From contig JAZRZI010000014.1 in the NCBI GenBank assembly GCA_045601325.1, positions 1-39,354 of the forward strand: 39,354 nucleotides of DNA, read 5' to 3'. Positions 16,231-24,770 of this stretch are shown here, piece after piece (within the stretch, counting starts at the first letter, position 1; every line of letters starts with the position of its first letter). This DNA comes from JAZRZI01 sp045601325. Its GTDB lineage: Bacteria; Bacillota_I; Bacilli_A; RFN20; CAG-826. The notes below the pieces were generated by a model that had not been told where the DNA came from, did not search any database, and saw only the letters and a program-made list of their open reading frames with translations. The translations under genes and the position numbers were made by a program.

Positions 16231-16339
16231 CACTCATCGTTCAAGGTTGTGGGACCTTGCTAGAGAAGAGCACTTACTCAACTATATGAGAGTTGCTACC
16301 GCGATTTTTCATTCTCTGTAACGCGATTCTTGATAAGCG
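16231..16339 (-). promoter_or_regulatory. S-box (SAM-I-like) riboswitch, compact variant
   Basis: The leader starts CGCTTATCAAGA and closes with AACGATGAGTG, which pair as an 8-bp P1 like known S-boxes. Within it are a helix AUCGCG/CGCGGU, the AGCAAC junction, a CAACU/AGUUG hairpin, AAGUGCU, and a CAAGGU/ACCUUG hairpin directly before P1. This order matches SAM-I. The P2 arm is only about 18 nt beyond its helix and I cannot find the usual kink-turn and GGCC pseudoknot partner, so it is a divergent form. Position before metK supports the call. Confidence 0.7.
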
Positions 16340-16363
16340 TAATTATTATATAAGATTTGAATG

Positions 16364-16612
16364 TTATTTCAAGAGGTCTTTAAGACCTTTTGCTAATTGA
16401 TCAGGGCATGATGTTTCTTTATACCCACAACGAATGCCTTCTAATCTTTTGACAACCTCCTCAAGTTTCATTCCTTTAATTAAAGAACAAATGCCTTGAA
16501 GATTGCCATGACAACCACCGATAACACGAGCGGACACTATAATTCCATCTTCATGATCGATAATCATTTCTCTAGAACAAACACCCTTAGGGTAAATATG
16601 ATATGTTTCCAT
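16364..16612 (-). CDS. TSCPD-domain protein (TIGR03905-type)
   Basis: The 82-residue protein is a single TSCPD domain: CSREMIIDHEDG, the GGCHGNLQGI segment and a closing GIRCGYKETSCPDQLA. The domain is also found at the end of class II ribonucleotide reductases, where Cys residues bind metal. The stand-alone version has no established role. Its ATG overlaps the pduL stop by one base (TAATG), so it is translationally coupled to pduL. Confidence 0.9.
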   Translation of the reverse strand: METYHIYPKGVCSREMIIDHEDGIIVSARVIGGCHGNLQGICSLIKGMKLEEVVKRLEGIRCGYKETSCPDQLAKGLKDLLK

Positions 16613-17214
16613 TATTTAACGATCGTTCCGTAAACAACACCGCCAGCATTTGCAGCATTGCTTTCATCTGTGTCGATGTGGCATGCAAGAGCGAAATCAT
16701 CTCTCACTCTAATAACAACATCGCCGAAAATTAATGATCTATCAGCTGTATTAACTTTTAAACTAACAATTTCACCATTTGTGACACCAAATTCAGCAGC
16801 ATCAGCACTTGTCATATGGATGTGACGTTTGGCAATGATGACACCTTCACTTAATTCGACTTCGCCAGCAGGACCAACAATTTTGCAAGGTGCAGAACCA
16901 GCAATGTCACCGGATTCTCTAATAGGAGCTTTAACACCTAATGCTCTTGCGTCAGTTGCAGCTAATTCAACTTGGTTAGCTTTTCTAACTGGTCCTAAAA
17001 TTGAAACGCTTTTAACTCTTGTTTCGGTTTTTTCACCAGTTGCTTTGTTAACTTTATAACCAACTAAATCAACTCTTTGATTAGAAACGAACTGACCTGG
17101 TTGAGAGAGCATAGCTCTAACTTCTAACTGAGCGCCTGCTCCAAATAATACTTCTAATGTTTCTTGAGTTACATGAACATGTCTAGCACTTGTTTCGACT
17201 AAAATATCTTTCAT
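16612..17214 (-). CDS. pduL: Phosphate acyltransferase PduL
   Basis: The 200-residue protein has the two PduL repeats with ETSARHVHVT near the N-terminus and IIAKRHIHMT near residue 128, whose His residues bind zinc, plus SILGPVRKANQVE. PduL converts acyl-CoA and phosphate to acyl phosphate and CoA, serving as the acetate-forming enzyme in bacteria lacking Pta. No microcompartment shell gene is nearby and I see no encapsulation helix at the N-terminus, so a cytosolic fermentative role is likely. An extended -10 (TGCTACAAT) lies about 40 nt upstream. Confidence 0.93.
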   Translation of the reverse strand: MKDILVETSARHVHVTQETLEVLFGAGAQLEVRAMLSQPGQFVSNQRVDLVGYKVNKATGEKTETRVKSVSILGPVRKANQVELAATDARALGVKAPIRESGDIAGSAPCKIVGPAGEVELSEGVIIAKRHIHMTSADAAEFGVTNGEIVSLKVNTADRSLIFGDVVIRVRDDFALACHIDTDESNAANAGGVVYGTIVK

Positions 17215-17341
17215 ATATTTTTCCTTCTTTCAATGTTAGTTATTGTAGCATAGTTTAAACAAAATCGCTCTTTTTTTACAAAAGAGTTGAAATTGATTTA
17301 AAAAATGGTTTTTAATAAGGAGGTAGATAGGAGGTTTTATT

Positions 17342-18760
17342 ATGGAAAACGAAGAAATCAATTTAAAACAAGAATTGTTAGATTCTATTTTTAATAGAAA
17401 TAAAACAAAACTTAGAGAATTATTCGATACTATTCCAACCATCGATATTGCGGAAGCATTAGAAGATGTTAGCGATGTAAAAACTCTTATTTATATTTTT
17501 AGAAGTGTTGCGGCTGATTACACTGCGGATTTCTTTACTGAATTAACCGGTGACCAACAAGAAGCAATCATTAAAGCTTTTACCGATAAAGAGTTGTTTG
17601 AATTATTAGATAATTCCTACGCTGACGATATCGTTGACGTTGCAGAAGAATTACCTGCTAACTTAGTTAGTAGAGTTTTACGCGTCGCTCCTGCTGATAT
17701 GCGTAAAGACATCAATCAACTTTTAAACTATAAAGACAATACAGCAGGTTCATTAATGACCACTGAATATATTGAAATGCGTGAGACCACTAAGGTCAAA
17801 GACGCTATTGCGTCTATTCGTAAAAATGGTAGAGAGGCTGAAACCGTTTACACTATCTTTGTTAGAGACGCAAAAAGAACGCTCATCGGTACAGTAGACT
17901 TGGATGATTTAATCTTTGCGGAAGAAGATACAGAACTTCAAGAAATCATGAATGAAGACTTTGTGTGCTGCAAAGCTAATGATGACCAAGAAGATGTCGC
18001 AAACATGTTCAAACGTTACGACCTTAATGCAATGGCGGTTGTTAATAAAGAAAACAAAATCATTGGCTTAATTACAATCGATGACGTTGTTGATATTATC
18101 GTTGAAGAAGCTAACGAAGATATCGCTGCTTTAAATCAAATCTCCAAAATGGAAGATCCGTATTTAAAAACACCTATTTTCAAATTAGTGTGGAAATGTG
18201 TTCCATGGATTATGGTGTTAATGGTTCTTCAAATTGGCACAGCTTTTATCACATCAACATTCGATAGTACGATTGCTCAATGTGCTTTTTTAGCGGCATT
18301 CTCACCGTTAATTCTTGATGCAGGTGGTAACTCTGGCGGTCAAACAACAACGATGATAGTTAGAAGTATTGCAATGGATGAGTTTGACAAAGGTGATTTT
18401 AAACGAGTCCTTTGGAAGGAATTGCGTGTCGCATTATTGATAGCGTTGATTGTAGGCGTTTTTGCATTCGCCTTAACATATTTAGAAATGCTATTAGGAA
18501 TTGTTGATATAACAGTTACGGATTTCTCTATTAGCATACCTTTAGCTCGATTATGTGTAGCGGGTTTAGTTGGCGGAACCTTGATGGTTACTATGATTAT
18601 CTCAAGATTAATCGGTTGTTGTTTGCCATTCCTCGCTAAAGCTATTCATATCGATCCAGCAGTTATGTGTGGTCCTTTCACAACAACTGTTGTTGACGTT
18701 GTATCATTACTAACTTATTTCTTAGTTTGGACTGAAGTATTCTCTAAATTCATTGTGTAA
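17342..18760 (+). CDS. mgtE: Magnesium transporter MgtE
   Basis: The 472-residue protein has the full MgtE plan: a helical N domain (residues 1-130), two CBS domains (about 135-260) and five membrane helices (about 285-470) with DAGGNSGGQTTTMIVRSIA and the late GPFTTTVVDVVSLL. It is a Mg2+-gated channel; acidic residues between N and CBS domains sense intracellular Mg2+. The ATG is preceded by two ribosome-site-like GGAGG sequences, at about 17320 and 17331. The leader is short and I found no Mg riboswitch in it. A tRNA-Leu follows. Confidence 0.95.
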   Translation: MENEEINLKQELLDSIFNRNKTKLRELFDTIPTIDIAEALEDVSDVKTLIYIFRSVAADYTADFFTELTGDQQEAIIKAFTDKELFELLDNSYADDIVDVAEELPANLVSRVLRVAPADMRKDINQLLNYKDNTAGSLMTTEYIEMRETTKVKDAIASIRKNGREAETVYTIFVRDAKRTLIGTVDLDDLIFAEEDTELQEIMNEDFVCCKANDDQEDVANMFKRYDLNAMAVVNKENKIIGLITIDDVVDIIVEEANEDIAALNQISKMEDPYLKTPIFKLVWKCVPWIMVLMVLQIGTAFITSTFDSTIAQCAFLAAFSPLILDAGGNSGGQTTTMIVRSIAMDEFDKGDFKRVLWKELRVALLIALIVGVFAFALTYLEMLLGIVDITVTDFSISIPLARLCVAGLVGGTLMVTMIISRLIGCCLPFLAKAIHIDPAVMCGPFTTTVVDVVSLLTYFLVWTEVFSKFIV

Positions 18761-18822
18761 TAATTATTATCTTGTAATTTAGAGGCGATTTACTTATCAT
18801 TAATAAGCAAGTTTATTGCACT

Positions 18823-18907
18823 GCGCAAGTGGCGGAACTGGTAGACGCGTACGTTTGAGGGGCGTATAGGGTATCCTGTGTGAGTTCGATTCTCATCTCG
18901 CGCACCA
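18823..18907 (+). tRNA. tRNA-Leu (GAG)
   Basis: 85 nt including encoded CCA. Anticodon loop TTGAGGG reads GAG; a long variable arm and the GCGGAACTGGTAGACGC D-arm are of leucine type. The acceptor stem GCGCAAG against CTCGCGC has one mismatch, A5 opposite C68. Confidence 0.95.
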
Positions 18908-18919
18908 AACTTGAAACTT

Positions 18920-18946
18920 AAGAGCACGAAATAACGTGCTCTTTTA
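18920..18946 (+). terminator. Terminator after tRNA-Leu
   Basis: AAGAGCACG-N6-CGTGCTCTT followed by TTATT. Confidence 0.85.
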
Positions 18947-18992
18947 TTCTATAAAAAGAATGGTATAATTTTTATCAAAGGAGATTTATTTT

Positions 18993-19448
18993 ATGAAAAA
19001 ACTCACATTAGGTAAAATCTTAACATTGGGCGCAGCTCTCTTAGGATTAATCGCATTCTTTTTAATGTTTGCACCACAACTCAAAGCTGAAGCATTAGGA
19101 CATGTTGAAAAGGCAAGTTTCTCAGATGTCTTATTCGGCACAGATTTAACAAAAGGTGCAGTCGGTGGCTTCATTGGCTACTTATTAATCTTATTTGGCG
19201 CAGTTTTAGCAGCATTAACAGCATGTGTCGCTAAATTACAAGGCAAAAAATTATTTGTCTTTGTTGCAGCAGCATTATTATTAATTGGTGCTATCTTAGT
19301 ATTCTGCATTGAACCAATGTATCTCAGCGCAAATGACGCTAAGTTAAAAGCTGATAATGGCTTATCATTAACAGCAGGCCCAGTCTTTGCTGGTATATTT
19401 GGTATCTTAGGTGCTGGCGCATTAGTCGTTTCTGCATTAAAGAAATAA
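18993..19448 (+). CDS. Four-helix membrane protein, first of a tandem pair
   Basis: The 151-residue protein begins MKKLTLGKILTLGAALLGLI and has four hydrophobic helices, at about residues 8-28, 55-80, 88-110 and 128-148, joined by short polar loops. The next gene (19538-20008) is a paralogue with the same length, helix spacing and motifs (GKIL, MF-x-x-QLK, LSAN-[DE], GP near the last helix). I know no named family. AAAGGAG precedes the ATG by 8 nt. The gene has its own terminator, so the two copies are separate transcription units. Confidence 0.8.
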   Translation: MKKLTLGKILTLGAALLGLIAFFLMFAPQLKAEALGHVEKASFSDVLFGTDLTKGAVGGFIGYLLILFGAVLAALTACVAKLQGKKLFVFVAAALLLIGAILVFCIEPMYLSANDAKLKADNGLSLTAGPVFAGIFGILGAGALVVSALKK

Positions 19449-19469
19449 TTCTTTTAAGAAATCAAAATT

Positions 19470-19495
19470 AGCATAGCAATTGCTATGCTTTTTTT
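19470..19495 (+). terminator. Terminator between the tandem membrane protein genes
   Basis: AGCATAGCAA and TTGCTATGCT form a perfect 20-bp palindrome followed by seven T. Confidence 0.85.
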
Positions 19496-19537
19496 GTGCT
19501 TATTGTTATACTATTAATTAAAGGAAGATTTTAAATT

Positions 19538-20008
19538 ATGGCAAAATCTAAAGCCTCAATCGGCAAAATTTTAAAATTATTTGCAGCTCTTTTAGCGGTT
19601 GCAGCGTTCGTTATGATGTTCATTGATCAACTTAAGTTTAAAGTTGGTAACACATCTACTGTAGTTGACTATGTTTTATGGGGCCACAAAACCAAAACAA
19701 TTTTAGGCGAAACTGAAGGTAAAGGCGCTATCGCATCTGGAATTTCTTACATCATCTGTGCAGTATGTGCATTAGGATTATTAGTTTCTCTTTTAACTAA
19801 GAAAAATGGATTAACAGTTATTAGCGCACTATTACTAATTGTTGCAGCAGTATTCATTTTCTTAACAAAGACATTCTACTTATCCGCTAATGAAATCACC
19901 GTAGAAGCTATTAAAGACACATACAAGCTTGCAGTTGGCCCATGGGTTGGCGGTATTACTGCTGGCTTAGGTGGTTTGTTTGGATTAGCTGGTGTAATCG
20001 CTAAGTAG
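19538..20008 (+). CDS. Four-helix membrane protein, second of a tandem pair
   Basis: The 156-residue paralogue of the preceding gene product starts MAKSKASIGKILKLFAALLA. It keeps the four helices, the MFIDQLK segment after helix 1, LSANE before the last helix, and the final GP-x-x-GG-turn. Duplication with divergence is clear from the shared layout. AAAGGAAG lies 9 nt before the ATG. The function is unknown; both probably sit in the cytoplasmic membrane with little exposed mass. Confidence 0.8.
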   Translation: MAKSKASIGKILKLFAALLAVAAFVMMFIDQLKFKVGNTSTVVDYVLWGHKTKTILGETEGKGAIASGISYIICAVCALGLLVSLLTKKNGLTVISALLLIVAAVFIFLTKTFYLSANEITVEAIKDTYKLAVGPWVGGITAGLGGLFGLAGVIAK

Positions 20009-20024
20009 TTCACATCGTTTCATC

Positions 20025-20059
20025 AAAAAAAGATTGGAATTTAATCGTCCAATCTTTTT
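20025..20059. terminator. Bidirectional terminator
   Basis: AGATTGGA (20031-20038) and TCCAATCT (20048-20055) with A- and T-runs on either side. Confidence 0.85.
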
Positions 20060-20160
20060 GTTTGTCTAAAACTTTTTCTTTTGTTTTCTATTTTGTGTGG
20101 TCGATGATAAATGATAAATCATGTATGATTTTTTCTATATAGTACTGGTCATTTTTAACT

Positions 20161-20631
20161 TTATCCATAAATCTTAATGCCATTCTTCATTATTTCTTTG
20201 GTGAGTGTTAAATTACTATTTAGTTGAGTTTCATGGATAAGGTCAATGTTCTTTTTAAACCTTTCCTTAAGATTCTCTAATAAATCGTAATATTCAACTC
20301 CCTTAGATGGCATTGAGACAAATAAGTCAATATCACTAATCTCTGTAGCTTTCCCTTTAGCGTAACTGCCAAATAAATAGCAAAAGCTTATATCATATTC
20401 TTTAAAGACAGAGGAACAAATATCTTTAATGTCCTCTATATTATATATACCGTGAGATTCATCAATTTTTCCAAAATTTTGTAATGTTTCGAAAATATAT
20501 GAAAATCTAGGCTTTGAGAGATCAACTTTACCTTGTTCGTAATTAATATAGGTACGACGATTGACACCAAGTAAGTTTGCAACTTGTACTTGAGTCAATT
20601 TTTTCGATATTCTAAGTTCACGAAGTAGCAT
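20161..20631 (-). CDS. XRE HTH fused to a MNT-type nucleotidyltransferase
   Basis: Residues 1-50 are the same kind of helix-turn-helix module found on the dehydratase and dehydrogenase genes (MLLRELRI, LTQVQVAN, RRTYINYEQ). Residues about 65-156 are a minimal nucleotidyltransferase: FGSYAKG then SDIDLF, the G-S-x6-9-D-x-D metal site. MntA proteins with this core AMPylate HepT toxins, but no HEPN partner is adjacent, so a toxin-antitoxin role is not supported. Two CACAT-type inverted repeats at its promoter suggest self-regulation. TATAAT lies 14 nt before the ATG and no ribosome site is seen. Confidence 0.88.
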   Translation of the reverse strand: MLLRELRISKKLTQVQVANLLGVNRRTYINYEQGKVDLSKPRFSYIFETLQNFGKIDESHGIYNIEDIKDICSSVFKEYDISFCYLFGSYAKGKATEISDIDLFVSMPSKGVEYYDLLENLKERFKKNIDLIHETQLNSNLTLTKEIMKNGIKIYG

Positions 20632-20645
20632 AATTATATCTCGAT

Positions 20646-20722
20646 ATTATAGTAACAAAATATTCACATTATTGAAAAATGAAATGTGCATTTTTTTCAC
20701 ATAGGTAAAAAGAAAATGTGAA
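20646..20722 (-). promoter_or_regulatory. Promoter and paired inverted repeats of the HTH-nucleotidyltransferase
   Basis: TATAAT is at 20646-20651 with no strong -35. CACATT (20665-20670) with AATGTG (20683-20688), and TTCACAT (20696-20702) with ATGTGAA (20716-20722), give four CACAT half-sites overlapping and upstream of the -35 zone. Confidence 0.55.
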
Positions 20723-20738
20723 TTTTTTTAAGGACAAG

Positions 20739-20766
20739 AAAAAAGATTGATCGGTTGACCAATCTT
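20739..20766 (-). terminator. Terminator after the M3 peptidase gene
   Basis: AGATTGGTC-AACC-GATCAATCT (one G-T pair) followed by TTTTTT on the minus strand. Confidence 0.8.
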
Positions 20767-20778
20767 TCTTTAAGTTAA

Positions 20779-22488
20779 TTAGAATTTAGAAGTATCAAAT
20801 TCTTTTAAGACTTTCTTTAAAGGAAGGATTACTTTACGGATGTTTCCATCTTCGAAAGGATTACGTAAGTGATTATGCTTTAAGAGTTCACAGAATGGCC
20901 ATTTGCCACCTGATTTACAAAGTTTCACATATTTCTTCCATGCCTTATCGTGATTCTTTAAGTTTTCAACATGAAATTGGAATGCGACAACTTGAGCAAG
21001 TGTGTAATCAATGTAATAGAATGGACTACCAAATACGTGAGATTGTCTTAACCAATATGTACCTTTATTTAAAGTTGGGCAGTAATCGAATTTCTTATGA
21101 GGTGTGTAACGAGTTTCGATTTCTTTAAACTTAGCGCATCTTTCTTCGTGAGTTGCGTTAGGATTCTCGTATACCCAGTGTTGAAATTCATCAATTGTAA
21201 TACCATAAGGTAAGAATTCGATTGCATCACTTAAATGAGAGAATTTAGATTTTTCTGCATCTTTGTCAAAGAACTTGTCCATGTATGGCCATGCAAAGAA
21301 TTCCATACTCATTGAGTGAATTTCACATGCTTCTAAAGTTGGAGAACGATATTCTGGAACTTTAATTGCGTTGCTTAAATAGCCTTGGAATGCGTGACCA
21401 CCTTCGTGAGTAAGAACGTTAACATCACCTTCGGTGCCATTAAAGTTAGAAAAGATGAATGGAGCGTTATAAAGTGGGAACATAGTCATATAACCACCAG
21501 GTTGTTTACCAGCGCGTGCTACTAAGTCCATTAAGTTATGATCAATCATGAATTGGAAGAATTCACCAGATTCTTTGCTTAAATCGTTATACATATATTT
21601 AGCAGCGTCGATTAAATAATTAACATCACCCGCTGGCTCTGGGTTGCCACTAGCAAATCTTAAGTTATAGTCAAATGCTTGTGGTTTCTTAATGCCTAAG
21701 TTTTTCATTTGTTCTTTATATAACTTGTTACATACTGGAACAACTTCAGTAGCGATTTGTTTACGATAATTCGCCACCATTTCAGCGTTATAATCAGTTC
21801 TTCCTAATCTTAAATAACCGAGTTCAACGAAGTTTTCATAGCCAAGTTTCTTCGCCATTGTGTCTCTTAATTTGACTAACTTATCATAGATATCACCGAT
21901 AGCTTGTTCGTGTTCACCAAGCCATTTGTCCATAGCGATACTAGCAGCTTTTCTAGTTTCTCTATCTTTGTCTTGCATGAATTTGCCCAATTGAGAAAGG
22001 TTATATGTACCACCTCTGAATTCAATTTGTGCGCCGCCTAAGATTTCATCATATTTAGAAGATAATTTGTTTTCTTCGATTAATTCAGGAATAATCTTTT
22101 CATCAAATGACTTTAAAGATGCTTCATACATCTTGAAAAGATATTCACCATAATGAGCTTCTAATTCCTTTCTAAATGGGAACGCCACTAAAATCTTAGA
22201 GAATTGGTTGCTGTAATTAGAAAGAATAGGGCTAATTTCATCACATTTATCTTGTGCTGATTTATACACAGAATCTTGTGTGTTTAAAGAATAGCGAACA
22301 GAGATGACTGTGAAATCAGTGCTAATTTGTTCACTGTACTTGTTCCATTTGTTAATAACTTTAATCGCACTTTTTGCATCTTTACATGCTGCTAATTCAT
22401 CAATTAACTCTTTTGATTTCTTAGCAATTTTCTTTTCATTAGGAATATGTAAAGGATATTCCTCAAATTTTAAATCGGGTTTTTTCAT
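20779..22488 (-). CDS. M3-family oligoendopeptidase
   Basis: The 569-residue cytosolic protein has the zinc motif HEGGH at residues 361-365, with the third ligand probably in EIHSMSMEFF about 25 residues later. HEGGH rather than HEFGH, and this length, fit the non-PepF branch of M3B oligoendopeptidases. It would trim short peptides. GGAGG precedes the ATG, which is 12 nt after the gpmI stop, so the two share an operon. A terminator follows. Confidence 0.92.
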   Translation of the reverse strand: MKKPDLKFEEYPLHIPNEKKIAKKSKELIDELAACKDAKSAIKVINKWNKYSEQISTDFTVISVRYSLNTQDSVYKSAQDKCDEISPILSNYSNQFSKILVAFPFRKELEAHYGEYLFKMYEASLKSFDEKIIPELIEENKLSSKYDEILGGAQIEFRGGTYNLSQLGKFMQDKDRETRKAASIAMDKWLGEHEQAIGDIYDKLVKLRDTMAKKLGYENFVELGYLRLGRTDYNAEMVANYRKQIATEVVPVCNKLYKEQMKNLGIKKPQAFDYNLRFASGNPEPAGDVNYLIDAAKYMYNDLSKESGEFFQFMIDHNLMDLVARAGKQPGGYMTMFPLYNAPFIFSNFNGTEGDVNVLTHEGGHAFQGYLSNAIKVPEYRSPTLEACEIHSMSMEFFAWPYMDKFFDKDAEKSKFSHLSDAIEFLPYGITIDEFQHWVYENPNATHEERCAKFKEIETRYTPHKKFDYCPTLNKGTYWLRQSHVFGSPFYYIDYTLAQVVAFQFHVENLKNHDKAWKKYVKLCKSGGKWPFCELLKHNHLRNPFEDGNIRKVILPLKKVLKEFDTSKF

Positions 22489-22500
22489 TTTATTTTCCTC

Positions 22501-24102
22501 CTATTTAACAATTAGTGATTCACCAGTCATTTCAGCTGGTTTTTCAACTCCTAATAATTCAAGCATTGTAGGAGCGATATCTGCTAACTTACCTTTGGTA
22601 GGTCTAAGTTTAATATCTGTTCTATTAATGCAGAATGGAACTAAATTAGTTGTGTGAGCAGTATATGGTCTACCATTTGCGTCTAAAATTTCTTCAGCGT
22701 TGCCGTGGTCAGCAGTTACTAATAAAGTGCCACCATTTTCTTCACACCAATCGATAATTTTGCCAACGCATGTATCAACTGTTTCTACGGCTTTAACACA
22801 TGCAGCATGCACTGCTGTATGACCAACCATATCGCAGTTAGCAAAGTTAAGAATAACGACATCAAGATAATCTTTATCTAATTCTTTCATTAATGCATCT
22901 AACACTAATGGTGCGCTCATTTCAGGTTGCATATCATATGTTGCAACTTTAGGTGAGTTAATAAGAACACGTGTAGAACCATTGAGTTCAGGACGTTCAA
23001 CACCATCAAAGTTCATAGTTGCATCAAAGAAGAATGTTACGTGAGCGTATTTTTCAGTTTCCGCAATTCTAAGTTGTGTAAATCCTTTTTCTGCTAAGTA
23101 ACAACCAAGGATATTAGTCATCTTAGGAAGTTCAAATGCAATGTGACCTTTAACACTATCTGCGTACTTCATTGTGCATACGTAATGGATGCCGCTTAAT
23201 GGATGTTTAGGTTCATATGGTTTCCACGCTAATGTTCCATCAACTTTTGTTGCAGGATTTGCGTAGAAATGTGGGTTAGTAAATAATGTGGAGATTTGAA
23301 TTGCTCTATCAGGACGATAATTCATGAAGATAATCGCATCATTATCTGAGATTCTACCATCCACTTTAGCGTTATAGTGAGGAATTAAAAATTCATCACT
23401 TGCGTCCTTACCCATAGAAGGTAATGTCTTATATTGTTCTTCAAAGAATTCGTGATAATCTTCAAAACTTGGACCATCGTGATCAACCATGCAACGATAT
23501 GCAACATCAACACGGTCCATGTTTTTATCTCTATCCATACCCCAATATCTACCACCAATATCAGCGATATGACCAAAGTGTAATTCATCCATCTTTGCTT
23601 GAATCATATCGACGTATGTGACACCAGCTTGTGGGTCCACGTCTCTACCATCCATAAAGCAGTGAACAAATACATCATCTAATCCTTGTTCTTTAGCCAT
23701 TTCAATCATTGCTAAGATATGTTTAATGTGAGAGTGAACACCACCATCACTTGTTAAACCAAAGATGTGAAGTTTACTTCCATGTGCCTTAACATATTCA
23801 ATCGCAGCTAAATATTCTTTATTTTCAAAGAAAGTTTTTTCTTTAATCGCTTTGTTAATAAGTGTTAATGATTGATAAACAATTCTACCAGCACCGATAT
23901 TCATATGGCCAACTTCAGAGTTGCCCATTTGTCCATCTGGTAAGCCAACATATTCACCAGAAGCATTAATTTCTGTGTAGGCATATTTCTTAAAGAAAGC
24001 ATCTAAGTTTGGTTTCTTTGCTTCATAAATAGCGTTGCCTACATCGCTATGACGGATACCAAATCCGTCCATGATACATAAAATAACAGGTTTCTTTTTC
24101 AT
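22501..24102 (-). CDS. gpmI: 2,3-bisphosphoglycerate-independent phosphoglycerate mutase
   Basis: The 533-residue protein opens KPVILCIMDGFG and has GNSEVGHMNIGAGR, in which Ser is the phosphorylated nucleophile, then the metal-site segments MDGRDVDP and TADHGNAE. It is slightly longer than the usual 510 residues but otherwise canonical. It interconverts 3- and 2-phosphoglycerate in glycolysis using Mn2+. GGAGG lies before the ATG. It is the first gene of a unit with the M3 peptidase. Confidence 0.96.
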   Translation of the reverse strand: MKKKPVILCIMDGFGIRHSDVGNAIYEAKKPNLDAFFKKYAYTEINASGEYVGLPDGQMGNSEVGHMNIGAGRIVYQSLTLINKAIKEKTFFENKEYLAAIEYVKAHGSKLHIFGLTSDGGVHSHIKHILAMIEMAKEQGLDDVFVHCFMDGRDVDPQAGVTYVDMIQAKMDELHFGHIADIGGRYWGMDRDKNMDRVDVAYRCMVDHDGPSFEDYHEFFEEQYKTLPSMGKDASDEFLIPHYNAKVDGRISDNDAIIFMNYRPDRAIQISTLFTNPHFYANPATKVDGTLAWKPYEPKHPLSGIHYVCTMKYADSVKGHIAFELPKMTNILGCYLAEKGFTQLRIAETEKYAHVTFFFDATMNFDGVERPELNGSTRVLINSPKVATYDMQPEMSAPLVLDALMKELDKDYLDVVILNFANCDMVGHTAVHAACVKAVETVDTCVGKIIDWCEENGGTLLVTADHGNAEEILDANGRPYTAHTTNLVPFCINRTDIKLRPTKGKLADIAPTMLELLGVEKPAEMTGESLIVK

Positions 24103-24135
24103 TTTGCTTGTACCTCCAAGCCAAAAAGTATTTTA

Positions 24136-24179
24136 TAAAATAAAATCTCATCTTGCAACAAATATGCTTTAGATGAGAT
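24136..24179 (-). terminator. Terminator after the LemA-like gene
   Basis: ATCTCATCT and AGATGAGAT are exact complements around a 17-nt loop, followed by TTTATTTT on the minus strand. The first arm overlaps the end of the coding region. Confidence 0.65.
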
Positions 24180-24723
24180 CTTTTTCTTTTTTCTTAAATA
24201 ATAAGAACCAGTATCTATATGGGAGGAATCTAATCCAATAATTATACCCAAGGACATCTGCGTTATAGAAGGCAACTGCATTCCTATAAACGACATCCAT
24301 TTCAAGAACATTGTTCTTAGCTAACGTGAATTCCTCGTTTTGATTGAGCTTTTCTTGTTTCCTTGCAATCGACATCACTGATTCACGTAAATAGGTTAAT
24401 TTCTCAATTGCTTCTTTTCCTTCTTTTGCTTCAGGATGTTTGAAGGAATTACTTCCGAGAGATTCAAACATTTCAAGGGATTGTTTATCGACTTCTATGT
24501 TATGTTTTTTAAGGATGGCTAGTAGCTTAGAGATGTTATCAAATTTAGTGAACGCTGCAATAGCCATACCATGTCTATGTGTTTTAAGGGCTCTTTTGAA
24601 CCACGCCACCATGGCGAGATTAATGATAAGACCTAATATATAAACAAGCACTATTACAACAGCGATATTAATCCACAGCCATTGTTGATGAGTAAGAGAT
24701 GTGAATATCATAAGTGCTAACAT
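24169..24723 (-). CDS. LemA-like membrane-anchored protein
   Basis: The 184-residue protein has an N-terminal membrane helix (residues about 14-40) and a helical domain. The C-terminal YRNAVAFYNADVLGYNYWIRFLP resembles the closing helix of LemA proteins (Y-N-x-A-V-x-x-Y-N ... F-P), though the rest is divergent. LemA-family proteins face outward from the membrane and have no settled function. Its start is 94 bp from the divergent HAD gene. The assignment rests on the last third only. Confidence 0.55.
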   Translation of the reverse strand: MLALMIFTSLTHQQWLWINIAVVIVLVYILGLIINLAMVAWFKRALKTHRHGMAIAAFTKFDNISKLLAILKKHNIEVDKQSLEMFESLGSNSFKHPEAKEGKEAIEKLTYLRESVMSIARKQEKLNQNEEFTLAKNNVLEMDVVYRNAVAFYNADVLGYNYWIRFLPYRYWFLLFKKKEKDLI

Positions 24724-24770
24724 ACTACCACAACAAAAAAATATAGCAATTACTTTTAATTAGGCAATAT

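Noticed and set aside
16201..16340. T-box or SMK (SAM-III) leader before metK
   Set aside because: A TACCGCG string appears only on the strand opposite to metK. P1 and junction order match the S-box instead, and the ribosome site is not paired to the aptamer as in SMK.
20161..20631. MNT-HEPN toxin-antitoxin system
   Set aside because: The nucleotidyltransferase core is present but no HEPN/HepT gene is adjacent on either side.
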